Shown here piece by piece: positions 19,231 through 27,166 of a stretch of DNA of 64,000 nucleotides; position 1 is the stretch's first letter; each line of letters starts with the position of its first letter. The stretch is from the NCBI RefSeq assembly GCF_001941505.1, contig NZ_CP009248.1, positions 62,001 to 126,000 on the forward strand, in the 5' to 3' direction. The position numbers and the translations under genes were made by a program. The notes beneath the pieces were generated by a model. That model worked only from the letters and a program-made list of their open reading frames with translations. It made no database searches and was not told the origin of the DNA. The DNA is from Corynebacterium sphenisci DSM 44792. GTDB taxonomy: Bacteria; Actinomycetota; Actinomycetes; Mycobacteriales; Mycobacteriaceae.

Positions 19231-19533
19231 ATGGAACCCATCGACGTCGCCATCCGCGACGAGACCATCCGGCTCGGCCAGTTCATCAAGCTCGCCGGGC
19301 TCGTCGACACCGGCGGCCTGGCGAAGTCCCTCATCGCCGAGGGGGCGGTGACCGTCAACGGGGAGCCGGACCGCCGCCGCGGCCGGGTGCTGCGGGTGGG
19401 CGACGTGGTCGGCCTCGGCGGGGCCGCCGCCCGGGTCGCCGGCCCCGGCGCCGCCGCCGAGGGGGAGGACGATTACTTCGACGAGGCCACCGCGGACGAC
19501 GGCTTCGACCCCGAGAAGTGGAGGAACCTGTAA
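19231..19533 (+). CDS. S4-domain RNA-binding protein (YbcJ-like)
   Basis: A 100-residue protein made almost entirely of one S4 RNA-binding fold: IRLGQFIKLAGLVDTGG, then LIAEGAVTVNGEPDRRRGRVLRVGD as in YbcJ/HslR-type proteins, with an acidic tail. It probably binds structured RNA; the target is unknown. Its TAA stop overlaps the next ATG by one base (TAATG), so the two genes form an operon. Confidence 0.8.
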   Translation: MEPIDVAIRDETIRLGQFIKLAGLVDTGGLAKSLIAEGAVTVNGEPDRRRGRVLRVGDVVGLGGAAARVAGPGAAAEGEDDYFDEATADDGFDPEKWRNL

Positions 19534-20369
19534 TGCCCGCCTTCCTCGCCGGCGACGGCATGCCCGTGCGCGTGGACCTGCTCACCACCGCCGCCCGCCG
19601 CTCCGAGCGCTTCTACCGGGACCTGCTCGGCTGGTCCTTCGCCGACGCCGGCGAGGGCCGCCGGATGGCCACCCTGCAGGGCATGCCGATTTCCGCGCTC
19701 TTCGCCGACGCCGGGATGGACCGGTGGCGGGTGTGCTTCCACGTGGAGGACGTGCCCGCGGTCGCCGGCCGGGCCCGGGAGCTCGGCGCCGAGGTGGCCC
19801 TGGAGCCGACCGAGCTCGCCGACGGCTCCGTGATGGCCGTCGTCGCCGATCCCTTCGGGGCCCTGGTGGGGCTGCTCCGCCAGCCCGGGGAGCGGGCCTT
19901 CTTCGCCGCCGGGGAACCCGGCGCCCCGGTGTGGTTCGAGCTGGTCACCGGCGCCGGCGTGGACGAGGCCGCCGAGTTCTACCATGAGCTGCTCGGCTGG
20001 GAGATCTCCGTGGCGCACCGCGCCGACGGCGGGGTGGGCTACGCGGTGGCGATGGCCGACGGCGCCGCCTTCGCCGGGATCGCCGCCGACGGGCTCGGCG
20101 CCGAGGGGGACCCGGCGGACGGCGCCGGGCGCTGGTCCGGGTGGCTGGCCTATCTCGGGGTCGCCGACATCGACGCCGCGGTGGCGCGCACCGGGGAGCT
20201 CGGCGGGCAGGTGGCGGTGCCCCCGCAGGCCACCGAGTTCGGCCCCCTGGCCACCATCGTGGACCCGGCCGGGGCGACCACGGTGCTCTGCGAGGTGCCG
20301 CCCCCGCCGGAGGAGGACATCCGCGAGTCCGATCCGCTGGAGGGCTTCGACATCTCGCCCTTCGAGTAG
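19533..20369 (+). CDS. Two-domain VOC (glyoxalase-fold) protein
   Basis: A 278-residue protein with two tandem vicinal-oxygen-chelate modules, each opening with a FYRDLLGW or FYHELLGW block and closing with a VADPFGALVGL or VDPAGATTVLCE strand. VOC proteins include glyoxalases, dioxygenases and resistance proteins; canonical glyoxalase metal ligands are not obvious, so activity is unassigned. It is translationally coupled to the S4 gene. The extension IRESDPLEGFDISPFE closes the protein. Confidence 0.75.
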   Translation: MPAFLAGDGMPVRVDLLTTAARRSERFYRDLLGWSFADAGEGRRMATLQGMPISALFADAGMDRWRVCFHVEDVPAVAGRARELGAEVALEPTELADGSVMAVVADPFGALVGLLRQPGERAFFAAGEPGAPVWFELVTGAGVDEAAEFYHELLGWEISVAHRADGGVGYAVAMADGAAFAGIAADGLGAEGDPADGAGRWSGWLAYLGVADIDAAVARTGELGGQVAVPPQATEFGPLATIVDPAGATTVLCEVPPPPEEDIRESDPLEGFDISPFE

Positions 20370-20389
20370 CGCGCCGGGTGCGGCCGCCC

Positions 20390-20826
20390 CGGGGTTTTCC
20401 GAAAACCCCGGAAAACCCCCGGAAAGCACCATACGGGACCGTGACCTGCGGGAACGCCGTGGATGACGGGGTCCGCCCCGGATGCCGGCCCCGGGATTCC
20501 CGGAAACTCCCGGAAACCCCCCGAATACCCATGTGACCTGCGGAGACGGCCGCGCCATGGGTCCGGCGCCCGGGATGCGGGAGGCACCGAGTTTCCGGAG
20601 AGTTTTCGCGGAAACTCACGGGAAATTCCCGGATGAGGATGTGACCTGCGGAGACGGCCGTGACACGGGTCCGGTGCGATGGTGTCGCCGGCGTGTGGGG
20701 CCCGGAGTCCGGGTTTTCCGGAAACTCCCGGAAACTCGCGCAACCGGAAAAAAGTCTCTGACCTGTGGTTTCGTTGCTGCCTCGGTAGGTGCTCCCCACC
20801 TGTGGCGGAAACAAGTTTCCGAGAAG
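20390..20826. repeat. Array of imperfect direct repeats, about 90-120 bp per unit
   Basis: At least three units, with a degenerate fourth, combine a cluster of GGAAA(A/C) and CCCGGAAAC boxes with a downstream core beginning GTGACCTGCGG and ending GGGTCCG. Cores start at 20441, 20533 and 20641; a decayed TGACCTGTGG starts at 20759. The second and third cores share 20 leading and 7 trailing bases around a 6-base variable middle. Palindromic boxes such as TTTTCCGGAAA recur. No plausible gene reads through. This region, about 500 bp in all, is unlike the rest of the window in composition. Confidence 0.75.
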
Positions 20827-20849
20827 TTTCCGCAAGAACCTTGCGGAAA
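20827..20849. promoter_or_regulatory. Inverted repeat upstream of the AlbA_2 gene (possible operator)
   Basis: TTTCCGCAAG, a 3-nt gap and CTTGCGGAAA form a perfect 10-bp inverted repeat ending 27 nt before the ATG of the next gene. It shares the GGAAA motif of the array. Either an operator for the adjacent regulator or a leader hairpin would fit. Confidence 0.55.
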
Positions 20850-20876
20850 CCGATGGTGATGCGGGACGCTGGGGCC

Positions 20877-22607
20877 ATGGCCACTGACATGCCCCGGCAT
20901 ATCCGCGACGCGCTGGACGCGATCTGGCAGGGGACCCGCGGCGCCGCCCTGGAGACGAGCGTCCTCGACTTCAAGGAGGATCCGGCCATGGCCGCGCATG
21001 GGCCGAAGCCCCCGCGCAAACCGGAGGACAAGGTGTTCAGGGTGCTCACCAGGGAATGCATCTGCTTCGCCAACGGCTCCGATGGTGAGGCCCACGTGGT
21101 GCTCGGCGTCGCCGACAAGCTCTCCGGTGCGGAGGCGTTCACGGGTACCGCGATGGACCCCGAGGACATCGACAAGAAGGTCTTCAACAACTCCCGACCC
21201 AATCTGCGCGTGGAGACCCGGGAGCACGAGTACCGCGGCGTCCGCCTGCTGGTGACCCGGATCCCCGAGGGGCTCGCCCTCTACACCGGCACGGATGGCG
21301 CGGCCACCTGGCGGGTGGGCGCCGGCTGCACGCCGATGACCGAGGAGCAGCGCAGCCGGCTCACCCTGGATCGGGGGAACCCCGACTGGACGGCGCGGCG
21401 CAGTGATGCGGATACCGGGGATTTCGATCCGGTCGCCATGGCCGAGGCCCGCCGCCTGCTGGCCGCGGTGCGCAGGGCCGGTGGGCGCCATGACGCCATC
21501 CCGGAGACGGACACCGGCCTGCTCCGCGAACTCGGCCTGGTCGATGAGGGCGGGCGGCCGCTGCGGGCGGCGGACATCCTCTTCGGCCAGGGGGCCCGCG
21601 GTGCCGAGCCCGTGCGCTTCCAGTACATCGCCATCCCCGGTGGACCGCCGCGATCCGAGGATCTGCGTGGCCCCCTGCTCCTGGTCGCCCCGCGGCTGCG
21701 CGAGCTCATCACCCGGTACGCGCCCGCGACCATGGCGACCGCGGATCTCGGGGGCGGACAGGAGGTGCGGATCCCCGCCTTCCCGGAGGTCGCCGTGGAT
21801 GAGGTCGTGAGCAACGCCCTCGTGCACCGGGACTGGTCGCTTGACGCCTCCATCGTGGTGGAGATGGGGCCCCGGACCTTCCGGGTGACCTCCCCCGGTG
21901 GTCTTCCCGAGGGGGTGGCCGCCGATCGGCTGCTGTCGACGGTGTCGGTGCCCAGGAACCGCGTGCTCCTGCGGGCCATGCGGATGCTGGGGTTGGTGGA
22001 GGAGCAGTCCCGCGGATTCGACCGCATGTGGGTCGCGATGATCCGCTCCGGTCGTCCGGTGCCGCAGGTCGAGGCCGGCGATCTTCGGGTGGAGGTGACC
22101 TTGTCGGCCGGCCCCCCGGATATCCCGTTCATCGAGGGGCTGGCCCGGGTGGGCGCCGAATTCGGGGAGCAGTACCTCGAATCCGTCGATCTGCTCATCG
22201 TGCTGCGGCACCTCACCGAAGCCCCGCTCATCACCCTCCGGCAGGTGCAGCGTCAGGCGCAGATCTCCGAGAAGGAGGCCCGGGAGCGGATGGCCTTCTT
22301 CACCGAGGAGGGGCTGCTGGCCGATGTGCCCGGGGGGAGGGACGAGTGGACCCTGTCGGCACGGACCCGGGGGGCCCTGGGGGACGCCGTCGCGGCCGGC
22401 ACCGCGACCGTGTCCGTCGAGGACTGGATCCGGGAGCGCATCCTCTCCCACGGGCACGTCCGGAACCGGGAGGTGGTCGAGGCCACCGGCGCCGATCCGC
22501 GGGAGGTCTCCGAATTGTTGGCGGCCCTGCGGGCGCGGGGCAGCGTGCGCAAGGATCCCGAGGGGCCCTCCCGCGGTTCCGGGGTGCGCTGGGTCGCGGT
22601 GGACTGA
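20877..22607 (+). CDS. AlbA_2 (Schlafen-like) and HATPase domain regulator
   Basis: A 576-residue protein. Residues about 20-155 match the AlbA_2 (divergent AAA/Schlafen) domain: ETSVLDFKEDP, then CICFANGSDGEAHVVLGVAD. Residues about 300-385 carry a GHKL-type module (VDEVVSNALVHRDW at 307-320, TSPGGLPEG, SRGFDRM) as in proteins annotated RecG-C-terminal-like. The last 130 residues look like two winged-helix segments. Such proteins are putative nucleic-acid-binding regulators, some found in defence loci. Codon choice is visibly less GC3-biased than neighbours, suggesting transfer. The ATG at 20877 is preferred; others lie at 20853 and 20859. The repeat array precedes it directly. Confidence 0.75.
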   Translation: MATDMPRHIRDALDAIWQGTRGAALETSVLDFKEDPAMAAHGPKPPRKPEDKVFRVLTRECICFANGSDGEAHVVLGVADKLSGAEAFTGTAMDPEDIDKKVFNNSRPNLRVETREHEYRGVRLLVTRIPEGLALYTGTDGAATWRVGAGCTPMTEEQRSRLTLDRGNPDWTARRSDADTGDFDPVAMAEARRLLAAVRRAGGRHDAIPETDTGLLRELGLVDEGGRPLRAADILFGQGARGAEPVRFQYIAIPGGPPRSEDLRGPLLLVAPRLRELITRYAPATMATADLGGGQEVRIPAFPEVAVDEVVSNALVHRDWSLDASIVVEMGPRTFRVTSPGGLPEGVAADRLLSTVSVPRNRVLLRAMRMLGLVEEQSRGFDRMWVAMIRSGRPVPQVEAGDLRVEVTLSAGPPDIPFIEGLARVGAEFGEQYLESVDLLIVLRHLTEAPLITLRQVQRQAQISEKEARERMAFFTEEGLLADVPGGRDEWTLSARTRGALGDAVAAGTATVSVEDWIRERILSHGHVRNREVVEATGADPREVSELLAALRARGSVRKDPEGPSRGSGVRWVAVD

Positions 22608-22667
22608 GGGTCTCCGGGCGCGGGCGCATGGGGCCGGCCGGAACCCCCGATGCGGCCGGTGGCCGGC

Positions 22668-23756
22668 TCAGCCCCGGTCGAGCCGATCCAGCACCGCGGC
22701 GGCGAAGCCGGCGGTGTCGCCGGCCCCGCCGGCGTCCGGGGTGGCCGCGGCCGGGTCGGCCAGCGCGGCGGCCACGGCGGCGCGCAGCGCGGCGGCGGCC
22801 CCGGCCTCGCCGAGGTGCTCGCCGCACATCGCCGCGGCGAGCAGGAAGGCCGCCGGGTTGGCGATGCCGCGGCCGGCGATGTCCGGGGCGGAGCCGTGCA
22901 CCGGCTCGAAGACGGCGTGCGCGTCGCCGATATTCGCCGAGGCGGCCGCGCCGAGCCCGCCCATCAGCCCGGCGCCGAGATCGGAGAGGATGTCGCCGAA
23001 GACGTTCTCCGCGGCGATCACGTCGTAGTGCCCGGGGTCGGCGACCATCCGCATCGCCACCAGGTCCACGTTGGCCAGCTCGAAGTCGACCCCCGGGTGC
23101 TCCGCGGCGACCTCGTCGATGGCCCGGTGCAGGATCTCCCCGGAGGCCTGCAGGATGTTCGGCTTGTCCGCGACGGTGACCCGGCCCCGGCGGGTCTGCG
23201 CCGCGGCGGCGCGCAGCAGGCGGCGCCAGCCGAAGCCGGTGGTCACCCGCAGCGCCACGGCCAGCTCCCCGGCGCCGCCGGCGCGCACCGTGGGGTCCTC
23301 GGCGATGAGCGCGCCCACCCCGGTCTCCCGCACCGCGGCGGCGTCCAGGTCATGGCCGTAGAGGCCCTCGGTGTTCTCCCGGACCACGGTGCACCGGGTG
23401 CCGTCGGGCAGGTCGATGGGCCGGACGTTGGCGTAGAGGTCCAGCCGGGAGCGCAGCTGCAGCACCGGGGAGCGGTAGACCAGTCCGCGGCCGCGCAGCC
23501 GCGGGGCCAGCTCCGCCTCCGCGGCGCGGGCCGGTTTGGAGGTCACCGCGACCAGCAGGGCGGCATCGGCCCCCTCGAGCGCGGCCCAGGTCTCCGGGGG
23601 CACCGGATCGCCCTCGGCGCACCAGCGGGACCAGCCGATCTCCGCCTCGCGCAGCCGCCAGCCGGGGAAGGCGGCGGCGAGCACCGGGGCGGTCGCGGCG
23701 GCGATCTCCGGGCCGATGCCGTCCCCGGGCAGCAGGGCGATCTCGCGGGCGGCCAT
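22668..23756 (-). CDS. Isocitrate/isopropylmalate dehydrogenase family enzyme
   Basis: A 362-residue NAD(P)-dependent beta-decarboxylating dehydrogenase. LPGDGIGPEI opens the fold; SRLDLYANVRP (103-113) and VRENTEGLY (125-133) bind the substrate, and ENVFGDILSDLGAGLMGG carries the metal aspartates. RENTEG points to an isocitrate, homoisocitrate or tartrate-type enzyme rather than true LeuB, so the exact hydroxyacid is unresolved. It begins 3 nt after the peptidase stop codon on the same strand and is almost surely co-transcribed with it. Confidence 0.82.
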   Translation of the reverse strand: MAAREIALLPGDGIGPEIAAATAPVLAAAFPGWRLREAEIGWSRWCAEGDPVPPETWAALEGADAALLVAVTSKPARAAEAELAPRLRGRGLVYRSPVLQLRSRLDLYANVRPIDLPDGTRCTVVRENTEGLYGHDLDAAAVRETGVGALIAEDPTVRAGGAGELAVALRVTTGFGWRRLLRAAAAQTRRGRVTVADKPNILQASGEILHRAIDEVAAEHPGVDFELANVDLVAMRMVADPGHYDVIAAENVFGDILSDLGAGLMGGLGAAASANIGDAHAVFEPVHGSAPDIAGRGIANPAAFLLAAAMCGEHLGEAGAAAALRAAVAAALADPAAATPDAGGAGDTAGFAAAVLDRLDRG

Positions 23757-23759
23757 CGG

Positions 23760-25754
23760 CTACCAGATGGTGACCCGCTCGGCGGGGTCGAGCCACATGC
23801 CGTCGCCGGGGCGCACCCCGAAGGCGGCGTGGAACTCGTCGATGTTGCGCGCGATCTGGTTGCAGCGGAACTCGGCGGGGGAGTGCGGGTCCACCGCCAG
23901 GTACTGGGCGGACAGCTCCGGGCGGATCGCGGTGCGCCAGACCAGCGCCCAGGACCGGAAGAGGTCCCGGTAGGCGTCCGGCTCATCGGGCAGGCCGAGT
24001 TCGGCGAGCCGGTTGCGGTAGGCGACCACGGCGATGCCGAGCCCGCCCAGATCGCCGATGTTCTCGCCGAGGGTGAACCGGCCGTTGACGCCCTGGTCGG
24101 TGCGGCCGAGCTCGCGCAGCCCGGTGGGCACCAGCCCGTCGAACTGGTCGACCAGGGTGGCGGTGCGCTCCTCGAAGGCGGCCCGGTCGGCGTCGGTCCA
24201 CCACTGGCGCAGGGTGCCGTGCCCGTCGTACTGGGAGCCCTGGTCGTCGAAGCCGTGGCCGATCTCGTGGCCGATCACCGCGCCGATGGCGCCGTAGTTG
24301 GCGGCGTCGTCGGCCTCCGGGTCGAAGAAGGGCGGGCGCAGGATCGCCGCCGGGAAGGTGATGTCGTTGACCACCGGGTTGTAGAAGGCGTTGACCGTCT
24401 GCGGGGTGGCGAACCACTCGTCGCGGTCGGCGGGCTTGCCCAGCTTGGCCACCTCGTAGTCGTGGGTGAACCGGGCGGCGGCGCGGACGTCGGCCATGAG
24501 CTCGCCGACCGGCTCCAGGCCCTCGTAGGAGCGCCAGCGCGCCGGGTAGCCGATCTTGGCCTTGAACAGGGAGAGCTTCTCCAGGGCGCGGGCCCGGGTG
24601 TCCTCGGTCATCCAGTCCAGGGCGCCGATCCGCTCCCGGTAGGCGGCGAGCAGGTGCTCGACGAGATCGTCCATGCGCTCCTTGTGCGCGGGCGGGAAAT
24701 GCCGTGCCACGAAGGCGCGGCCGACCTCCTGGCCCACGGCGCCCTCGACGAAGGCGACGCCTCGCTTCCAGCGCGGGCGCAGCTCCTCGGCGCCGGCGAG
24801 GGTGCGGCCGTGGAAGTCGAAGTTCTCCTCCACGAAGGCCTCGGGCAGGTAGGCGGCGCGGGCGCGCAGCACCCGGGCCAGGGCCCATAGCCGCAGGTCC
24901 TCCAGGTCCGCGTCGGACCAGACCTGGGCGACCCGGCCGAGGTAGGAGGGCTGCATGACGATGATGTCCCCGGCCTCGGCGGTGACGCCCATCTCCGCGA
25001 ACCACGCCGCCCAGGGGAAGCCGGCGGGCAGGTCGGCGATGGCGGTGGGGTTGTAGGTGGCGACCGCGTCCCGGGAGGCGACCACGTCCCAGTGCCCGGC
25101 GGCCAGGGCGCGCTCCACGGCGAGGATCCGCCCGGCGGCGGCCGCGGCGTCGCCGATGTCGAAGGCGTCGGCGATGTCGGAGCCGGTGAAGTCGCGGGCG
25201 CCGACGGTGGCGTCGTCGAGGATGCGCAGCATCCGGGCCAGGTGCGCCTCGTATTCGGCGAGGATGCCGGCGTGCCGCTCCTCCCGGTAGTAGGCCTCGT
25301 CGGGCAGGCCGAGCCCGGACTGCACCAGGTGCAGCCGGGCCAGATCGGAGGAGGAGTCCTTCTCCACCCAGAACGCGGCGGCCCCGCCGACGCCGGCGCG
25401 GTCCAGCCGGCCCAGCGCCACGGCCAGGGCGTCGTGGTCGGCGGCGGCGGCGATTCCGGCGAGGTCCTCGGCCAGCGCGTCCACGCCGGCGGCCTCCACC
25501 GCGGCGACGTCCATGAAGCCGCGGTAGAGCCGGCCCACCCGGGAGTCCGGGTCGGCGTCCTCGACGATGGCGCGCACATCGGCCTCGGCCCGGTCGCGCA
25601 GGATGTGGAAGGCGCCGTCGACGGAGCGGTCCGCGGGGATGACGTGGTGGTCGATCCACTCGCCGTTGACGTGGCGGTAGAGGTCCTGCGCCGGGGTGGG
25701 CGGGGTGGACTGGGCGGGGGCGTCCGTCGGGGTCTCCGAGGTGGGGTTGGTCAT
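23760..25754 (-). CDS. pepO: M13 family zinc metallopeptidase (PepO/neprilysin-like)
   Basis: A 664-residue M13 endopeptidase with the zinc motif HEIGH (496-500), third ligand Glu564 in GENIGD, the NAFYNP substrate-binding block and a C-terminal tryptophan. No signal peptide is seen, so it is probably cytosolic and degrades oligopeptides. The ATG at 25754 sits 6 nt after TACACT, indicating a leaderless message divergent from the lysozyme gene. The downstream dehydrogenase follows after 3 nt. Confidence 0.92.
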   Translation of the reverse strand: MTNPTSETPTDAPAQSTPPTPAQDLYRHVNGEWIDHHVIPADRSVDGAFHILRDRAEADVRAIVEDADPDSRVGRLYRGFMDVAAVEAAGVDALAEDLAGIAAAADHDALAVALGRLDRAGVGGAAAFWVEKDSSSDLARLHLVQSGLGLPDEAYYREERHAGILAEYEAHLARMLRILDDATVGARDFTGSDIADAFDIGDAAAAAGRILAVERALAAGHWDVVASRDAVATYNPTAIADLPAGFPWAAWFAEMGVTAEAGDIIVMQPSYLGRVAQVWSDADLEDLRLWALARVLRARAAYLPEAFVEENFDFHGRTLAGAEELRPRWKRGVAFVEGAVGQEVGRAFVARHFPPAHKERMDDLVEHLLAAYRERIGALDWMTEDTRARALEKLSLFKAKIGYPARWRSYEGLEPVGELMADVRAAARFTHDYEVAKLGKPADRDEWFATPQTVNAFYNPVVNDITFPAAILRPPFFDPEADDAANYGAIGAVIGHEIGHGFDDQGSQYDGHGTLRQWWTDADRAAFEERTATLVDQFDGLVPTGLRELGRTDQGVNGRFTLGENIGDLGGLGIAVVAYRNRLAELGLPDEPDAYRDLFRSWALVWRTAIRPELSAQYLAVDPHSPAEFRCNQIARNIDEFHAAFGVRPGDGMWLDPAERVTIW

Positions 25755-25760
25755 GGGGCC

Positions 25761-25766
25761 AGTGTA
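25761..25766 (-). promoter_or_regulatory. -10 element of leaderless pepO
   Basis: Minus-strand TACACT with a 6-nt spacer to the ATG and no ribosome site. Confidence 0.55.
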
Positions 25767-25849
25767 GGCGGGCGGGTGCCCCCGGGACCGCCCCCGCCGA
25801 GGTCGGGTGCGTCGAGTGGGGCTGGTGTGACGAATGTGAAAGTTGAGGC

Positions 25850-25855
25850 TAATAT
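25850..25855 (+). promoter_or_regulatory. -10 element of leaderless lysozyme gene
   Basis: TAATAT with an 8-nt spacer to the ATG at 25864; no ribosome site. An upstream GTGTGACGAATGTGAAA gives an AT-rich promoter context. Confidence 0.55.
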
Positions 25856-25863
25856 TGCCCACC

Positions 25864-27120
25864 ATGGCCCCGAATCCCGCCCGCTCCCCCCGCCCGACCC
25901 GCCGTGTCGCCGGCGCCGCCCTGGCCGCCGCGATCGCGGTGGCGCTGCCCCTGGCCGCGCCCGCCCCGGCGCTGGCCTTCGACGCGGCCTCCGCGCGCGG
26001 CGTGGACGTGTCCAAATGGCAGCACCCCTCCCCGGGATCCATCGACTGGGCGAAGGTCGCCGCCGACGGGCGCAGCTTCGCCATCATCAAGGCCACCGAC
26101 GGCAACAGCGGCGCCTCCCCGCATTTCGCCTCCGACTCCGCCAAGGCCCACGCCGCCGGCCTGGTGATCGGCGCCTACCACATGGGCCGGCCCGGCAAAC
26201 CCGCCCGCGCCCAGGCCGACGAGTTCGTCGCCGCCCTGGCCGAGCAGCCCGCCGGCGCGGCCACGCTGCCGCCGGTGCTCGACCTGGAGTACACCGACGG
26301 CCGCTCCCCGGCGCAGATCGCCGCCTGGGCCCGGGAGTTCCTGGACCGGGTCGCCGAGCGCACCGGGCGCACCCCGATGATCTACACCTTCCGCTGGTTC
26401 TGGGACGTGGAGATGGCCGGCACCGAGGCCTTCCGGGACCACCCGCTGTGGCTGGCCGCCTACCAGCGCACCGCGCCGACCGCCCTGCCCGGCGGCTGGG
26501 AGCGGATCACGGTATGGCAGACCTCCGGCTCCGGGAGGGTCGACGGGGTGGTCACCCCGGTGGACCTGAACACCTTCAACGGCGATGAGGCGGCGCTGCG
26601 CGCCTGGGCCCGCGGCGAGATCGCCGCGCCCGCGCCGCGCACCGATGCGCCGATCACCGATGCCGACGCCGAACCGGCCCCCGATGCCGCGGGGGACGCC
26701 CCCGGGACGCGAACCCCGGCACCGGCCCCGGGCGCGGTGGACGGCGCCGACCCGGTGCCCGCCGGGCTGCTCGAGGCCATCGCCGAGGCGATCGCCGCCG
26801 GGGAGCTGGACCCGGCCGAGATCGCCGACGCGGTGCGCCGCGCCGCCGACGGGGGCCTCACCGAGGACCAGGCCGCCTTCCTCATCGCGGTGCTCGAGCT
26901 GCTCGCCGGCTCCTCCGGCGCGGACGCGGACGCCGCCGACGCGGACGCGGACGCGGCTGCGCCGGACTCCACCCGCGCGATCCCGCTGGCCCGCACCGCC
27001 CCGGCGCCGGCCGATCTGGAGGCGCTCGCCGGCACCCTGCGGGAGATGGCCGCCGCCGCCGACGACACCGCGGTCACCCTCTCCGATCTGATCGCGGCGC
27101 TGCTGCGCGCCACCCGCTAG
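25864..27120 (+). CDS. Secreted GH25 lysozyme (muramidase)
   Basis: A 418-residue exported protein. Residues 1-38 are a signal peptide ending ALA before FD. The GH25 domain spans about 44-250, with RGVDVSKWQ (Asp48) and the catalytic pair Asp140/Glu142 in LDLEYTDG. It should hydrolyse the N-acetylmuramic acid to N-acetylglucosamine bond of peptidoglycan. The C-terminal 170 residues are alanine/aspartate-rich low-complexity helix with no recognised wall-binding repeat. Likely roles are wall remodelling or attack on competitors. Confidence 0.9.
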   Translation: MAPNPARSPRPTRRVAGAALAAAIAVALPLAAPAPALAFDAASARGVDVSKWQHPSPGSIDWAKVAADGRSFAIIKATDGNSGASPHFASDSAKAHAAGLVIGAYHMGRPGKPARAQADEFVAALAEQPAGAATLPPVLDLEYTDGRSPAQIAAWAREFLDRVAERTGRTPMIYTFRWFWDVEMAGTEAFRDHPLWLAAYQRTAPTALPGGWERITVWQTSGSGRVDGVVTPVDLNTFNGDEAALRAWARGEIAAPAPRTDAPITDADAEPAPDAAGDAPGTRTPAPAPGAVDGADPVPAGLLEAIAEAIAAGELDPAEIADAVRRAADGGLTEDQAAFLIAVLELLAGSSGADADAADADADAAAPDSTRAIPLARTAPAPADLEALAGTLREMAAAADDTAVTLSDLIAALLRATR

Positions 27121-27141
27121 CCGCGGCGGAGTCCCGCGGCT
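27119..27141. terminator. Hairpin between convergent lysozyme and NUDIX-LOG genes
   Basis: AGCCGCGG (27119-27126, overlapping the lysozyme stop) pairs with CCGCGGCT (27134-27141) around a 7-nt loop. It could end both converging transcripts. Confidence 0.4.
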
Positions 27142-27166
27142 GGGGAAGGCCGCGGGGCGCGCCCGC

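Noticed and set aside
20441..20780. CRISPR-like array of direct repeats
   Set aside because: Only three to four imperfect units, spacings of 92-118 bp, no constant repeat/spacer sizes and no cas genes nearby.
19945..20835. Minus-strand open frame across the repeats giving repeated peptides
   Set aside because: It runs antisense through the end of the VOC gene, has no ribosome site, and the peptide repeats simply mirror the DNA repeats.
22668..23756. leuB (3-isopropylmalate dehydrogenase)
   Set aside because: The substrate loop reads VRENTEGLY, typical of isocitrate/homoisocitrate or tartrate enzymes, and no leucine genes are adjacent.
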